From assembly GCF_039233145.1 (NCBI RefSeq), contig NZ_CP136419.1, forward strand, positions 1,028,001 through 1,092,000: a DNA stretch of 64,000 nt, written 5' to 3'. Shown in pieces: positions 1-7,929 of the stretch. The position numbers and the translations under genes are program-made. Source of the DNA: Moorella humiferrea (GTDB lineage Bacteria > Bacillota > DSM-521 > Neomoorellales > Neomoorellaceae). Below the pieces are notes generated by a model. The model was not told the origin of the DNA and did not search any database. It was given only the letters and a program-made list of their open reading frames with translations. Every line of letters starts with the position of its first letter. The stretch's first letter is position 1.

Positions 1-174
1 CCGGAAGACGCTCAAAGCGAATTGGTGAAAGATTTGCTGGCCATAGTCACGTCATTTTCTGCCCGGTTATACGGGGCCAGGGGCGGCAAAAAAGTGAGGC
101 AGGGGTTTCGGGAACTAATCGCGGGAGTGGAGCTGGATGAAGAAACAGCGAAAGAACAAAAAGAGAATGAGTGA
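1..174 (+). CDS. IS607-type serine recombinase TnpA, C-terminal end (partial)
   Basis: The frame is open from base 1 and ends at the TGA at 172-174, giving 57 residues. The stretch with DLLAIVTSFSARLYG followed by a basic GGKKVRQG segment is typical of the end of IS607-family serine recombinases, which cut and join the element's DNA. The catalytic serine domain lies outside the window. The stop overlaps the start of the following tnpB gene, the usual tnpA-tnpB arrangement of IS607 elements. Family assignment is by motif recognition only. Confidence 0.7.
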   Translation, partial: PEDAQSELVKDLLAIVTSFSARLYGARGGKKVRQGFRELIAGVELDEETAKEQKENE

Positions 175-1846
175 ACTTAACGGCGGTCTTAAGTATACCA
201 TCTGCGGCGAGTGGTTTCCGGAAGCTTACCCCGCTTACCGGTCCAAGAAATGGGGCCGGGGGGATGAAGACCCGCTGGATACTGAGATGCGGCTTTTCTG
301 CGCCTGCGAGCGCTGGGCCTTCAACCGGCTTATGGAAGGCCGTTCCCGGGAAGAACTCAAACAAGAAGGCCAGCGGGTATTCGGCTTAAACTCCCGCTAT
401 TGTGACGACGCCATACTGAAAGCGAGGGCTATCATAGAATCGCAAAAGGAACTCCTAGCGTTAGAAATCGAGGAAACAGAAACCAAGCTGAGCCGGGCCA
501 AAAAGAAATTCCACTGGGCTGCAAAGGTCCTGGACAAAGCGATCAAGGCCAAAGACCCGGCAAAAATCGAGAAAACCAAACGTATTCTCCACGGCCGCAA
601 AGCCCGGGTCAAAAAGCTTGCCGCCAAACTGGCCGAACTCCAGAAGCATGAAGCTGACGGCACTATCCCCAAGGTAGTATTCGGGGGACGGGCCTTATGG
701 CGGCAGGTCTGCCGGGGCAAGGCCAGCCGGGAAGAATGGCGCCACACCCGGCAAAACCGGTTATACGCCCGGGGCGACGAAACTAAAGGCGGCAACCCCA
801 ACATGAAGGTGGCTTACCAGGAGGGGAGATTTACCCTGGCAGTCACTATTTCCCATTTATCCGAGCAGAAAGGTACTGACAGCAAAGGAAGGCCCATAAT
901 GACCAGGGCACCGCGGGTGGAAGGAGAGCTCTGGCTGCCGGAAAAACACCGGCTCAAGGTGTGGGAGTTGCTTCTTTCCGGCGCACCCTATAACGTTGAA
1001 TTGATTAGAGGCCGTGACAACCGGTACAGGGTCCATATCGCCTTCACCGTGACGGCGCCTGAATTGGTGACCGACCCCAACCGCGGCTACCTTGGGATAG
1101 ACACCAACCCAGATGGGGTAGCTCTGGCTAACGTTAATTATTTTGGCCAGCCCGAGCCCTGGCCGGAAGGCTTCACTGTTCCTTATCCCAAAGCCTTGCA
1201 CAAGTTTGCCGGAGAGTTTCAGACGATAGTACACCCGAACGGTTTCCTTTACCTCAAGATACCGGAACTGGCTTACAGCCGCAGTTTTAGACGTACTTAC
1301 CTCATCGGCGTTCTGGCCCAGGTAGTGGTGAACATCGCCAGAGTTTTAGGCAAATCTATCGCTATAGAAGACCTGGGCTTCGGCAAAGACCGGCTGGACA
1401 CCGATAAAAAGTTCAACCGCATGGCGGCCAATTTTCCTTACCGGAAGATAACCGAAGCTATTATCCGTAAAGCCTACAAAGAAGGCGTCGGCGTAAAGCC
1501 GGTCCGGCCAGCTCACACTTCCACCATCGGCTATTGGAAATACATGGAGCGGTATGGGGTAACAATCCACCATGCCGCCGCATTGGCAATCGCCCGCCGG
1601 GCAATAGGTTTTAAAGAACACATCACCAAAGAGTTAAAACAAAAAATCCAAGCCATTAAAGAAAAGCTGAACCAAAAGGCGAATTCCTTGCCTGGGGAAG
1701 GAAAAGGGATGACCCGAAAGGTGAAGCAGCAAATCATGCGGCTGGGCGAAAAGGTTTCCGTTCATAACGGCTTAGACCGCTATAAACAGGAATCCTTTTA
1801 TTCAGTCTGGCATGACTTGAAGCAGCTCGCTTTATCAAGTAGGTGA
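167..1846 (+). CDS. tnpB: TnpB-related RNA-guided nuclease-like protein of an IS607-type element
   Basis: About 559 residues from ATG 167, which overlaps the tnpA stop; ATG 137 is an alternative start that adds ten basic residues. TnpB proteins are RNA-guided nucleases of IS200/IS605 and IS607 elements, with a split RuvC domain. Visible are the RuvC-I aspartate in GIDTNPDG (about D312) and the RuvC-II glutamate in IAIEDLGFG (about E401). The expected zinc ribbon (two CxxC pairs) is absent. The place where RuvC-III normally has D-x-N-A-A reads HHAAALAIARR, so histidine replaces the aspartate. A basic, helical region lies around residues 95-165. This matches the group annotated as TnpB-related accessory proteins. 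Whether it still cuts DNA cannot be told from sequence. Confidence 0.85.
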   Translation: MSELNGGLKYTICGEWFPEAYPAYRSKKWGRGDEDPLDTEMRLFCACERWAFNRLMEGRSREELKQEGQRVFGLNSRYCDDAILKARAIIESQKELLALEIEETETKLSRAKKKFHWAAKVLDKAIKAKDPAKIEKTKRILHGRKARVKKLAAKLAELQKHEADGTIPKVVFGGRALWRQVCRGKASREEWRHTRQNRLYARGDETKGGNPNMKVAYQEGRFTLAVTISHLSEQKGTDSKGRPIMTRAPRVEGELWLPEKHRLKVWELLLSGAPYNVELIRGRDNRYRVHIAFTVTAPELVTDPNRGYLGIDTNPDGVALANVNYFGQPEPWPEGFTVPYPKALHKFAGEFQTIVHPNGFLYLKIPELAYSRSFRRTYLIGVLAQVVVNIARVLGKSIAIEDLGFGKDRLDTDKKFNRMAANFPYRKITEAIIRKAYKEGVGVKPVRPAHTSTIGYWKYMERYGVTIHHAAALAIARRAIGFKEHITKELKQKIQAIKEKLNQKANSLPGEGKGMTRKVKQQIMRLGEKVSVHNGLDRYKQESFYSVWHDLKQLALSSR

Positions 1847-2100
1847 CCCCGTTAGCCGGTATCGGACAAACCGGTAGGCCGCATCTAACAGATCGCGCGG
1901 AGGCGTCCGGCACCTGAAAGAATAAAGTGCTGGACCACTTGACGGTCAACGCAAGGCGAGAACTTTTATGGTTCTCCTTAAGGCCGCGCCTTGCGCCCGT
2001 GAAGTGCCGTTCTCCCGTCCGGGTGAGACTCCCGGGGCCGAGGTCTCCCTGTCGCGAAGCTTGCTCCCAGGGCAGGCAAATCAAATCCGAAAGGAGCGAA
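1847..2100 (+). ncRNA. Candidate guide (omega) RNA and right end of the IS607-type element
   Basis: This non-coding stretch directly follows tnpB, where TnpB guide RNAs are normally encoded. A strong hairpin is visible: 1951-1958 (gcaaggcg) pairs with 1987-1994, with an inner 5-bp helix 1959-1963/1971-1975 around a 7-nt loop. Further GC-rich complementary segments follow up to about 2090. No protein-like frame with a ribosome binding site is present. The exact RNA ends and element boundary cannot be fixed here. The guide-RNA role is inferred from position and structure. Confidence 0.5.
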
Positions 2101-2138
2101 AAGCCTGGTCATGGGGAGGCCGCCTAATAAGGATTGAC

Positions 2139-3743
2139 ATGATGTATCAAGAATTGTTAGGTTTTTTGAACCAGGCCAGTACAATGCAGCAGAGCTACAA
2201 GTTAAAAGCTAGTCCCTTGAGTGAAAAATACTTACTAGAGCTTAAGTTTCCGGGAAACGGCGATAATATTGCTGATGCAGACCGTTTACGCCAAGCACTG
2301 GAAACCCAAATTGGCTGTCCCGTGAGTATTCCTCTTGAGTTACTAAGGGAAATCCCGGAAAAGTTACGCCAGAATGATTGGAAGGTAACAGTAACTATAG
2401 GATACTACTGGCCTCCGGGGTGGGGGTTAGAACGACTGGTCGCCGAGTTAGTGGAAGTAGGGCCGGGTTCTGACCGGTTAGGACCTTTTGGCCTGGCGGT
2501 GGACTTGGGCAGTACCACTGTGGGAGGATATTTGTGGGATCTAGGTTCAGGTAAACTTCTCGCTGCTGATGGTGTGACTAATGCACAGACGAGGCTTGGA
2601 GAAGATATCCTGACTCGTATTCATTACGCAGCTACTCCTCAGGGACTAGCAGAACTGCAGCAGTTAGCAATCATGAGTATAAACAGGATAATTGATTTGG
2701 TGACCAAGCAGGCTAACATAGTACCGCAGGATATTACCGCAGGGGTAATTAGTGGTAATACAACTATGGTGCATCTATTACTGGGTCTACCAACAGCAAA
2801 TATCTGCCGGAATCCTTATGTGCCTGTAGTTAACGCTCCGGGGTTTTTCCCGGCAGCAATGATAGGTCTGGACCTCCACCCACGAGCTCTCGTTTACCTT
2901 TTACCCAGCGTAGGTAGTTATGTAGGAGGAGACATCCTGGCGGGTATTTTAGCGAGTGGTATGCACCGGCAAAAAGAGGTCAGCCTTTTGGCGGACATTG
3001 GTACCAACGGAGAAATGGTCTTAGGCAATCGAGAATGGTTGGTGGTAGCTGCTGGAGCAGCCGGACCAGCCTTGGAAGGTGGGGTAGTAGCTTGTGGCAT
3101 GCGGGCTGAACCTGGTGCAGTTTGTCAGGTTCGTATAGATCCGGATACAGGCAAGGTGACTTACCGCACTATTGAAGATGTACCCGCGCGCGGTATTTGT
3201 GGTTCAGGCATTGTGGATGCAATAGCTCAAGCGCTGCAAGCAGGGATCATTAATCAGCGAGGAGAATTACGTGAACCGCTTACTTCTCTAGTGGTTGTGC
3301 CGGCAGAGGAAAGCGCTACTGGCCATCCCATCGAGCTCACTGCCGTAGACATCCAGCGGCTGTTGCGCACCAAAGCTGCAGCCAATGCCATTATGGCTAC
3401 GCTGCTAGAGAGTGTTGGCTGTACTTTTGCCGATCTTAAGTACTTTTATGCTGCTGGTGCATTTGGCGATCACCTAGATATTGAATCAGCTATTACCATT
3501 GGGCTATATCCCGACCTGCCGCGGGAAAATATCATACGCTTAGGAAATAGTTCTGGTACAGGTGCCAGCCTGGTCCTTACTGACATTAATAAGGCACAGG
3601 AGTTAGAAGAAATATCCCGGCGCGTTACGTATCTGGAGATGAACAATAGCCAGCAATTTATGGCCCATTTTACCGCAGGCCTGTTTTTCCCCCACACCGA
3701 CCTTGACCTTTTCCCTACTGTTAAAGCTCGCCTAAAACACTAG
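2139..3743 (+). CDS. ASKHA-family ATP-binding protein, RACo/RamA-like (DUF4445), lacking the ferredoxin domain
   Basis: 534 residues from ATG 2139, chosen because AAGGA lies 7 nt upstream; longer in-frame starts would run through the structured tail of the IS element. Relatives are reductive activators of corrinoid proteins that use ATP to drive an electron uphill to cobalt. ASKHA motifs are clear: AVDLGSTT near residue 120, GNTTM, ADIGTNGE, CGSGIVDA and AAGAFGDH. Typical members carry an N-terminal [2Fe-2S] domain; here only the linker-like 110 residues precede the ATPase, and no CxxC cluster motif is seen. The gene is AT-richer than the core genes. The upstream IS element may have removed the missing domain. 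No corrinoid protein or methyltransferase is in the window, so the target is unknown. Confidence 0.75.
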   Translation: MMYQELLGFLNQASTMQQSYKLKASPLSEKYLLELKFPGNGDNIADADRLRQALETQIGCPVSIPLELLREIPEKLRQNDWKVTVTIGYYWPPGWGLERLVAELVEVGPGSDRLGPFGLAVDLGSTTVGGYLWDLGSGKLLAADGVTNAQTRLGEDILTRIHYAATPQGLAELQQLAIMSINRIIDLVTKQANIVPQDITAGVISGNTTMVHLLLGLPTANICRNPYVPVVNAPGFFPAAMIGLDLHPRALVYLLPSVGSYVGGDILAGILASGMHRQKEVSLLADIGTNGEMVLGNREWLVVAAGAAGPALEGGVVACGMRAEPGAVCQVRIDPDTGKVTYRTIEDVPARGICGSGIVDAIAQALQAGIINQRGELREPLTSLVVVPAEESATGHPIELTAVDIQRLLRTKAAANAIMATLLESVGCTFADLKYFYAAGAFGDHLDIESAITIGLYPDLPRENIIRLGNSSGTGASLVLTDINKAQELEEISRRVTYLEMNNSQQFMAHFTAGLFFPHTDLDLFPTVKARLKH

Positions 3744-3887
3744 TAGGTCGTGTCCTGAACCAGTTTTCGCCACAGCAAAACTTTATATCGTGTATAAGTT
3801 AAACTGATTGGACGTACAATCTTTTCTATGTTACATTCTTTTTATAGGTTACACCCTTAATGAAGTAAAGTAAGGAGAAGAGCAATT

Positions 3888-4817
3888 ATGATTAAAAAGT
3901 ACGCCAACAAGGGCTTTATACAACAACTGGATGGTACTTACGCTGTCTTAATTCATCCTCTCAATGGATACCTGGAACCCGAACAGCTAGAGGCCATACG
4001 TAAGCTAACCCAACAATACGGAAAGGCAAAGCTCACGGTTACCGAGGCTATCATGATTTACGGCATAAAACCCGAGGACCTTGACCAGGTGGCCGCAGAG
4101 TTAGAAAAGGTGCGCCTACCTTTGGCTGATATCGGTCCGGTGGTGCGAAATGTCAAAGTATGTTCCAGTCAGTATTGCAAGCACGTTATCCGCGATGTTA
4201 CTCCTCTGGCAGCGCAAATCAATCAGCGCCTCGCAGGAATGGCGACGCCGAAAAAATTTAAGATGGCCCTGAATGGCTGCCCCAATTCATGCGTGGAGGC
4301 GCAACTAAACGACCTGGGTATCATTGCTGTCCAGGACGGGTACTGGCTTTACCTTGGAGGCAAAGGAGGACGTCAACCCCAATTGGGTACTCGGCTGGAC
4401 ATGGTTATCAAGGAAGAGCATCTAGTCGAAACTGTCGAACGGATAGTTAAGGGCTATCTTCAGGTTGCCCAGAACGAGCGACTGGCTGAAGTTATTAACC
4501 GGATGGGCCTTCTGCCCTTCCTAAAGGTAGCACTGGCATGGAGTAGTGAAGGAATCAAGACGTGCATAGGCGCGCGGTATTGTAAAAACGGTGTTGGTGA
4601 TGTCCATACTATGGCGGAGCGCCTAGTCTCCTCCGGCAATTTACAAGGAAATATCACTATCAGTGGCTGCGGTAACGCATGTGCTGTGGACAAGGAAGCG
4701 GATTATAATATTGTTATTTTGAAAGACAGGTTATGGGTATATAAAAATGGCGATATGGATGTTGCTAATACGGATCAGTTGCCTGAGTATCTTAAAAGGA
4801 AGGGTATTTTAAAATAA
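3888..4817 (+). CDS. Small siroheme/[4Fe-4S] sulfite or nitrite reductase-like protein
   Basis: 309 residues; ATG 3888 follows AAGGAGAAG. The N-terminal 80 residues resemble the ferredoxin-like half-domain of nitrite/sulfite reductases. Two cysteine sets of the siroheme-cluster type are visible: C92, C97 with C131, C135 (GCPNSC), and C226, C232 with C261, C265 (GCGNAC). The canonical motif is C-x5-C...C-x3-C; the first set has x4 spacing. Standard subunits have one functional set, so two in a short protein is unusual. The likely role is multi-electron reduction of sulfite, nitrite or an unknown substrate in the cytoplasm. It lies between the ASKHA ATPase gene and a DsrE-like gene, which suggests a shared redox function. 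The substrate cannot be named. Confidence 0.8.
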   Translation: MIKKYANKGFIQQLDGTYAVLIHPLNGYLEPEQLEAIRKLTQQYGKAKLTVTEAIMIYGIKPEDLDQVAAELEKVRLPLADIGPVVRNVKVCSSQYCKHVIRDVTPLAAQINQRLAGMATPKKFKMALNGCPNSCVEAQLNDLGIIAVQDGYWLYLGGKGGRQPQLGTRLDMVIKEEHLVETVERIVKGYLQVAQNERLAEVINRMGLLPFLKVALAWSSEGIKTCIGARYCKNGVGDVHTMAERLVSSGNLQGNITISGCGNACAVDKEADYNIVILKDRLWVYKNGDMDVANTDQLPEYLKRKGILK

Positions 4818-4852
4818 CTTCAATTTGAGTTTAGCAGAGAAGGGGTGTTGGG

Positions 4853-5248
4853 ATGAATAGATTGAAAGTTCTTTTCCATGTTAACGAATCTGGCAGATGG
4901 CAAATAGTACTCGTGAACATCGCTAATTTTTTGAATGATGTTGGGCAAGGAAATGCTGACATCGAAGTAGTGGCCAACGGTGAGGCGGTTTCTATTTTCG
5001 GGAACAGGTGCCTCCTGGCCGGAAGTGAGGGTCAGGGGGCAAGCTGCGGGACGACAGCTAATGGATCGCTGGTAGAGCAGATGAAGAAGTTATCGGAGAT
5101 GGGAGTAAACTTTGTAGCGTGTCGGAACGCTCTCAAAGGTCAGTCTATCGACGAGGACAGCCTCCCCAACTTTCTGACAGTTGTACCGGCCGGCATAACA
5201 GAAATCGCCACGAAACAGGCTGAAGGGTATGCCTACATCAAGCCCTGA
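4853..5248 (+). CDS. DsrE/DsrF-like family protein (COG1416 type)
   Basis: 131 residues; ATG 4853 follows GAGAAGGGG. The fold signature of small DsrE/YchN-like proteins is recognisable: a beta strand at the N-terminus (KVLFHVNE), an ACRNAL segment around residue 90, and a C-terminal VVPAGITEIATKQ block ending in a YAYIKP-like tail. DsrE relatives carry sulfur on a conserved cysteine or act as small redox partners; the cysteine in ACRNAL fits this. It lies 35 bp after the siroheme protein and probably shares its transcript. No membrane segment or signal peptide is seen. The exact function is unknown. Confidence 0.75.
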   Translation: MNRLKVLFHVNESGRWQIVLVNIANFLNDVGQGNADIEVVANGEAVSIFGNRCLLAGSEGQGASCGTTANGSLVEQMKKLSEMGVNFVACRNALKGQSIDEDSLPNFLTVVPAGITEIATKQAEGYAYIKP

Positions 5249-5264
5249 TTATGTGTCCGCATGG

Positions 5265-5287
5265 AGGGGAAGTGAGAAACTTCCCCT
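5265..5287 (+). terminator. Hairpin after the DsrE-like gene
   Basis: A perfect 9-bp stem (5265-5273 with 5279-5287) closes a 5-nt loop and is followed by a T/A-rich stretch without a long T run. It probably marks the end of the siroheme/DsrE transcript, but termination may be incomplete. Confidence 0.5.
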
Positions 5288-5357
5288 TTAATGTAATTTG
5301 AACATACGGCAATAAAAAAAGGCCCGATCCAGCACAATAAGGGGGTAGTAAAATCGT

Positions 5358-6119
5358 ATGGAAGGAATTGTAGATTCTCATACACATGTTTCATTACTTC
5401 CGTTTGAAGGGTTGGAAAGTATGGCTCTGGCCGGAGTAAGGAAGATTATTGGCTGTTCCATGTTTTTCGGGGCCACATATGCGGAAACACTCTTTGATCA
5501 CTTCCACCAGATGTTAACCCTTTCCACGAGCAATGCCGCCAAAAATGGAATCAAGCTTTTCGTTACAGTTGGTATTCACCCCATGGGAACGCCGGAAAAC
5601 TGGCCCAGGGTAATCGACGCCCTTCCATCCTATCTTAATATGAGCGATGTTGTCGGTTTGGGCGAAATCGGCCTGCATGAGGGGAATAAGCGGGAACAGG
5701 ACGTCCTCCGGGAGCAATTAAAGATAGCCAAGGAATACGGGGTTCCGGTGATCATTCATACTCCGCCCCAGCACAGGGTAGAAATTACCGAAAAAACGAT
5801 TGAAATTGCCGCCACCGTTGGGATAGAACCCGGAAAAATGATCATCGATCACGCTAATTTAGACATCATTAACTTAATCGAAGACTTTGGGGCCATTCCC
5901 GGGCTTACCATCCGCCCGGAGGGGCTTACTCCCCATTTATTGCTTAATCACCTGGAACGTTTCCCACGAGGTGTTCTGAACAGCGATTACAGTAATCTCA
6001 AACCCAATGATCCCCTGGGCGTCCCCAGGGCCGTGCGGTACCTGGAACTGAACGGAGCTCCCCCGGAAATCATTGCGCGGATCGCGAGGTACAACGCTGA
6101 GGAACTTTTTGGTATCTAA
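5358..6119 (+). CDS. TatD-like metal-dependent hydrolase
   Basis: 253 residues from ATG 5358, with AAGGGGG about 13 nt upstream. The amidohydrolase TIM-barrel motifs are visible: DSHTHVS at residues 6-12, TVGIHPMG in the middle, GLGEIGLHEG, VIIHTP, IDHAN and a late NSDYSN aspartate. TatD enzymes are metal-dependent nucleases or hydrolases of the cytoplasm. The substrate is uncertain, and the sequence is more like the divergent TatD-related hydrolases than standard TatD. It lies downstream of the siroheme/DsrE cluster, separated by a hairpin, so a functional link is possible but not shown. Confidence 0.75.
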   Translation: MEGIVDSHTHVSLLPFEGLESMALAGVRKIIGCSMFFGATYAETLFDHFHQMLTLSTSNAAKNGIKLFVTVGIHPMGTPENWPRVIDALPSYLNMSDVVGLGEIGLHEGNKREQDVLREQLKIAKEYGVPVIIHTPPQHRVEITEKTIEIAATVGIEPGKMIIDHANLDIINLIEDFGAIPGLTIRPEGLTPHLLLNHLERFPRGVLNSDYSNLKPNDPLGVPRAVRYLELNGAPPEIIARIARYNAEELFGI

Positions 6120-6124
6120 ACGAC

Positions 6125-6144
6125 CAGGGGGGGCTACCCCCCTG
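6125..6144 (+). terminator. GC-only hairpin after the TatD-like gene
   Basis: An 8-bp stem of C-A-G6 against C6-T-G (6125-6132 with 6137-6144) starts six bases after the stop codon. No T run follows, so it may act as a transcript end stabiliser or a weak terminator. Confidence 0.45.
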
Positions 6145-6628
6145 ATATGGAAGGACAATGTCAGGCCCCTCCGAAAAATTTTTTCGAAACCCGTTTTTGG
6201 GACAGAAGTATCCTCCTACTACTTTAAGGCAGTAATTCAAAGTTGGGCTTTTACTGGTTTTTAGCTGCTTCCGCCCGGCTCTGACAGCCAATCATTGGCG
6301 GGGAGCAAGCCTGTCAAGGGCTGCGTAGCGGGCCGCAGGCTTTACCCTTCACTGCGTAGCGACCCGCCCTATAATCCCGGAGCTGCCGAGCGGATCTCGC
6401 TTTTTTTCCCTGTTTTGTTATCACCTCTTATCCAGGGTGCAGGGGGCAATAGGTGGGTTGGGCGAATACGACGGTTGCTCAACCTGATATGCGTGGATTG
6501 GTTACCACAAGACGTTTATGCGTCGGGAGCTGCCCCGGTCTAAAAACGTGCATCAGGTCAATATATGCCTGTCACATAGGGGAAGGGGTACCGAAGATTC
6601 TCCTTACCGCTAAGGAGTGAAAATCGTT
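6145..6628. other. Non-coding interval before the MazE-like gene
   Basis: No gene could be supported here. An 82-codon open frame at 6295-6543 has no ribosome binding site and a low-complexity, unrecognisable product. The decamer ctgcgtagcg occurs twice (around 6322 and 6350), and a palindrome of A5/T6 lies near 6172. The interval looks like decayed mobile-element or intergenic DNA. Confidence 0.4.
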
Positions 6629-6865
6629 ATGCAACCTCATGTGCAAAAGTGGGGCAATAGTTTAGGGATACGTATCCCTCTGTTGTTGGCCCCAAAAATA
6701 GGCCTTAGAGAAGGCACACCGGTTGATTTACAGGTAGATGACGACGCGATAATTATCCGCCGCAAACATTACAGCTTGGAACAAATGTTAGCCCAGGTTA
6801 AACCTGAAAATATTCATAGTGAAATAGATACCGGGCCTCAGGTTGGGCGGGAAATATGGTACTGA
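6629..6865 (+). CDS. MazE/AbrB-like antitoxin, orphan
   Basis: 78 residues from ATG 6629, with AAGGAG 11 nt upstream; GTG 6617 is less likely because it abuts that site. The N-terminus KWGNSLGIRIP is the signature of MazE-type AbrB swapped-hairpin DNA-binding domains. The rest is an acidic tail of the kind that wraps a toxin. MazE proteins neutralise MazF ribonucleases and repress their own operon. A mazF gene should follow with a small overlap, but the next 80 bases contain only short frames ending by about 6950. The toxin is therefore lost and the antitoxin is an orphan. Confidence 0.75.
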   Translation: MQPHVQKWGNSLGIRIPLLLAPKIGLREGTPVDLQVDDDAIIIRRKHYSLEQMLAQVKPENIHSEIDTGPQVGREIWY

Positions 6866-6948
6866 TTGGTATGCACCCTTCGGCGAGTCAGAGAAGGAGG
6901 TCCACCGGGTTCATGGCCATATAAGACCGCCCAGTATTAATGATTAGT

Positions 6949-7123
6949 CTTTTTCACTACCTTAGCAGGAACTCCCGTTCTGGTGGCGAATAGCAAATGT
7001 GGGTCAAAAAACCACCAGGGGGTTGAACATGTTAGCCATTGTCAATTCCGTCGTCCTGGTAGGCCTGGAGGGCCAAAGTGTACGGGTAGAAGTGGATATT
7101 AGTAACGGTTTGCCTGTTTGTGA
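6949..7123 (+). repeat. Direct repeat copy A: comM leader plus first 31 codons
   Basis: 175 bases aligning with 8342-8517 at roughly 90% identity. It includes the leader hairpin and the first 31 codons of comM. All five differing codons in the coding part are synonymous, so this copy evolved as a working gene before it was cut off. It bounds the left side of the VapBC-type cassette. Confidence 0.85.
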
Positions 7124-7136
7124 GAGTGTTGGTTAA
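7029..7136 (+). pseudogene. Truncated 5' end of a second comM copy
   Basis: A 35-codon frame starts at ATG 7029 with the same 31 residues as the intact comM at 8423, then diverges and stops at 7134-7136. The AAA+ and chelatase-like domains are missing, so it cannot be functional. It lies upstream of the VapBC-type pair. Confidence 0.8.
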
Positions 7137-7187
7137 ATTATATACACGAAATGTATAAGCTTATTGCCGCCAGCAAACCATTATGTA

Positions 7188-7216
7188 TAGGCAAAACCGT
7201 TTTTTCCCGTTATAAT
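7188..7216 (+). promoter_or_regulatory. Likely promoter of the VapBC-type pair
   Basis: A perfect TATAAT at 7211-7216 lies 17 bases after TAGGCA (7188-7193), a 4/6 match to the -35 consensus. It is about 95 bases upstream of the antitoxin start. An imperfect palindrome (tatac...gtata, about 7141-7157) further upstream could be an operator. Confidence 0.5.
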
Positions 7217-7312
7217 AGAATCAACTCATTGCATATTAAGCGTTGCTGGATTATCTAGAACCCAAACGCCTTTGACTTAAAGCATGATAGATCAAGAAGA
7301 GGGTGGGAGGTT

Positions 7313-7528
7313 ATGGCTGTAGAAAAAATCTATAACGCGATTAAAAGGCTCCCTTCCGCGGAGCGGGAAAAATTACGTCATCTGCTAGATAATGAGGATA
7401 CTGGCAATGAAAACACGAAAGCATTTGAAAGAGCAGCAGGTTCCTGGACCGACTTCGATGCTGACGGATTCATAGAAGAAATTTACCATCGCCGTAATAG
7501 CGCTGGCAGGACAGGTTCCGAATGGTGA
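7313..7528 (+). CDS. Putative VapB-like antitoxin of a PIN toxin
   Basis: 71 residues from ATG 7313, preceded by GGGAGG. The N-terminal half (VEKIYNAIKRLPSAEREKL) forms a predicted helix typical of small type II antitoxins. The C-terminal half is acidic and aromatic (GSWTDFDADGFIEEIY), like toxin-wrapping tails. Its stop overlaps the start of the PIN-domain toxin gene, so the two should be translated together. No specific DNA-binding fold could be named. The assignment rests on size, composition and neighbour. Confidence 0.65.
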   Translation: MAVEKIYNAIKRLPSAEREKLRHLLDNEDTGNENTKAFERAAGSWTDFDADGFIEEIYHRRNSAGRTGSEW

Positions 7529-7929
7529 TGGCAAAATACCTGGTCGATACAGATTGGGCGGTTTTTTATCTCCGGGGCAAGGAACCATTCGTAACGACTT
7601 TAAAAGAGTACAGGCAAAAAGGACTGGCCATAAGTGTAGTTACCATCGCTGAATTGTATGAAGGGGTTTTTAGAAGTGCAAAGCCAGAGGAAAAAGAAAG
7701 ATCATTGCGCGATTTTCTGAAGGGCATTTCCATAATAAATGTTTCCCCGCCTATAGCACACCTTTTCGGTCAACGAAGAGCGGAATTGCATAAACAGGGG
7801 TTAACAATCAGCGATTTTGACTTATTAATAGGTTGTACAGCGATATTTTTCAACCTAACGTTATTGACTAATAACAAAAAGCATTATGAAAAGATACCTG
7901 GGCTAACTGAAATAATTACTCTAGAATAA
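7528..7929 (+). CDS. PIN-domain ribonuclease toxin, VapC type
   Basis: 133 residues from ATG 7528, or two more from ATG 7522, which overlaps the antitoxin stop. PIN motifs are present: YLVDTDW near the N-terminus (first acidic residues), TIAELYEG (glutamate), ISDFDLLIG (aspartates) and a late TNNKKHYEKIPGL block. In many VapC toxins the last acidic position is aspartate; here asparagines lie in the TNN segment, as in several active members. VapC toxins cleave tRNA or rRNA. The pair is flanked by diverged copies of the comM 5' region. Confidence 0.8.
   Translation: MAKYLVDTDWAVFYLRGKEPFVTTLKEYRQKGLAISVVTIAELYEGVFRSAKPEEKERSLRDFLKGISIINVSPPIAHLFGQRRAELHKQGLTISDFDLLIGCTAIFFNLTLLTNNKKHYEKIPGLTEIITLE

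Noticed and set aside
1968-2138. Longer N-terminus for the ASKHA protein
   Set aside because: The frame stays open, but it runs through the strong hairpin after tnpB and codes for a proline/arginine-rich stretch unlike the family; ATG 2139 has a ribosome site.
1847-2138. Cobalamin riboswitch before the corrinoid-activator-like gene
   Set aside because: No B12-box or typical core was found; the structure fits the end of the IS element better.
6295-6543. 82-codon open frame as a gene
   Set aside because: No ribosome site, unnatural composition and no recognisable motif; it lies in what looks like decayed intergenic DNA.
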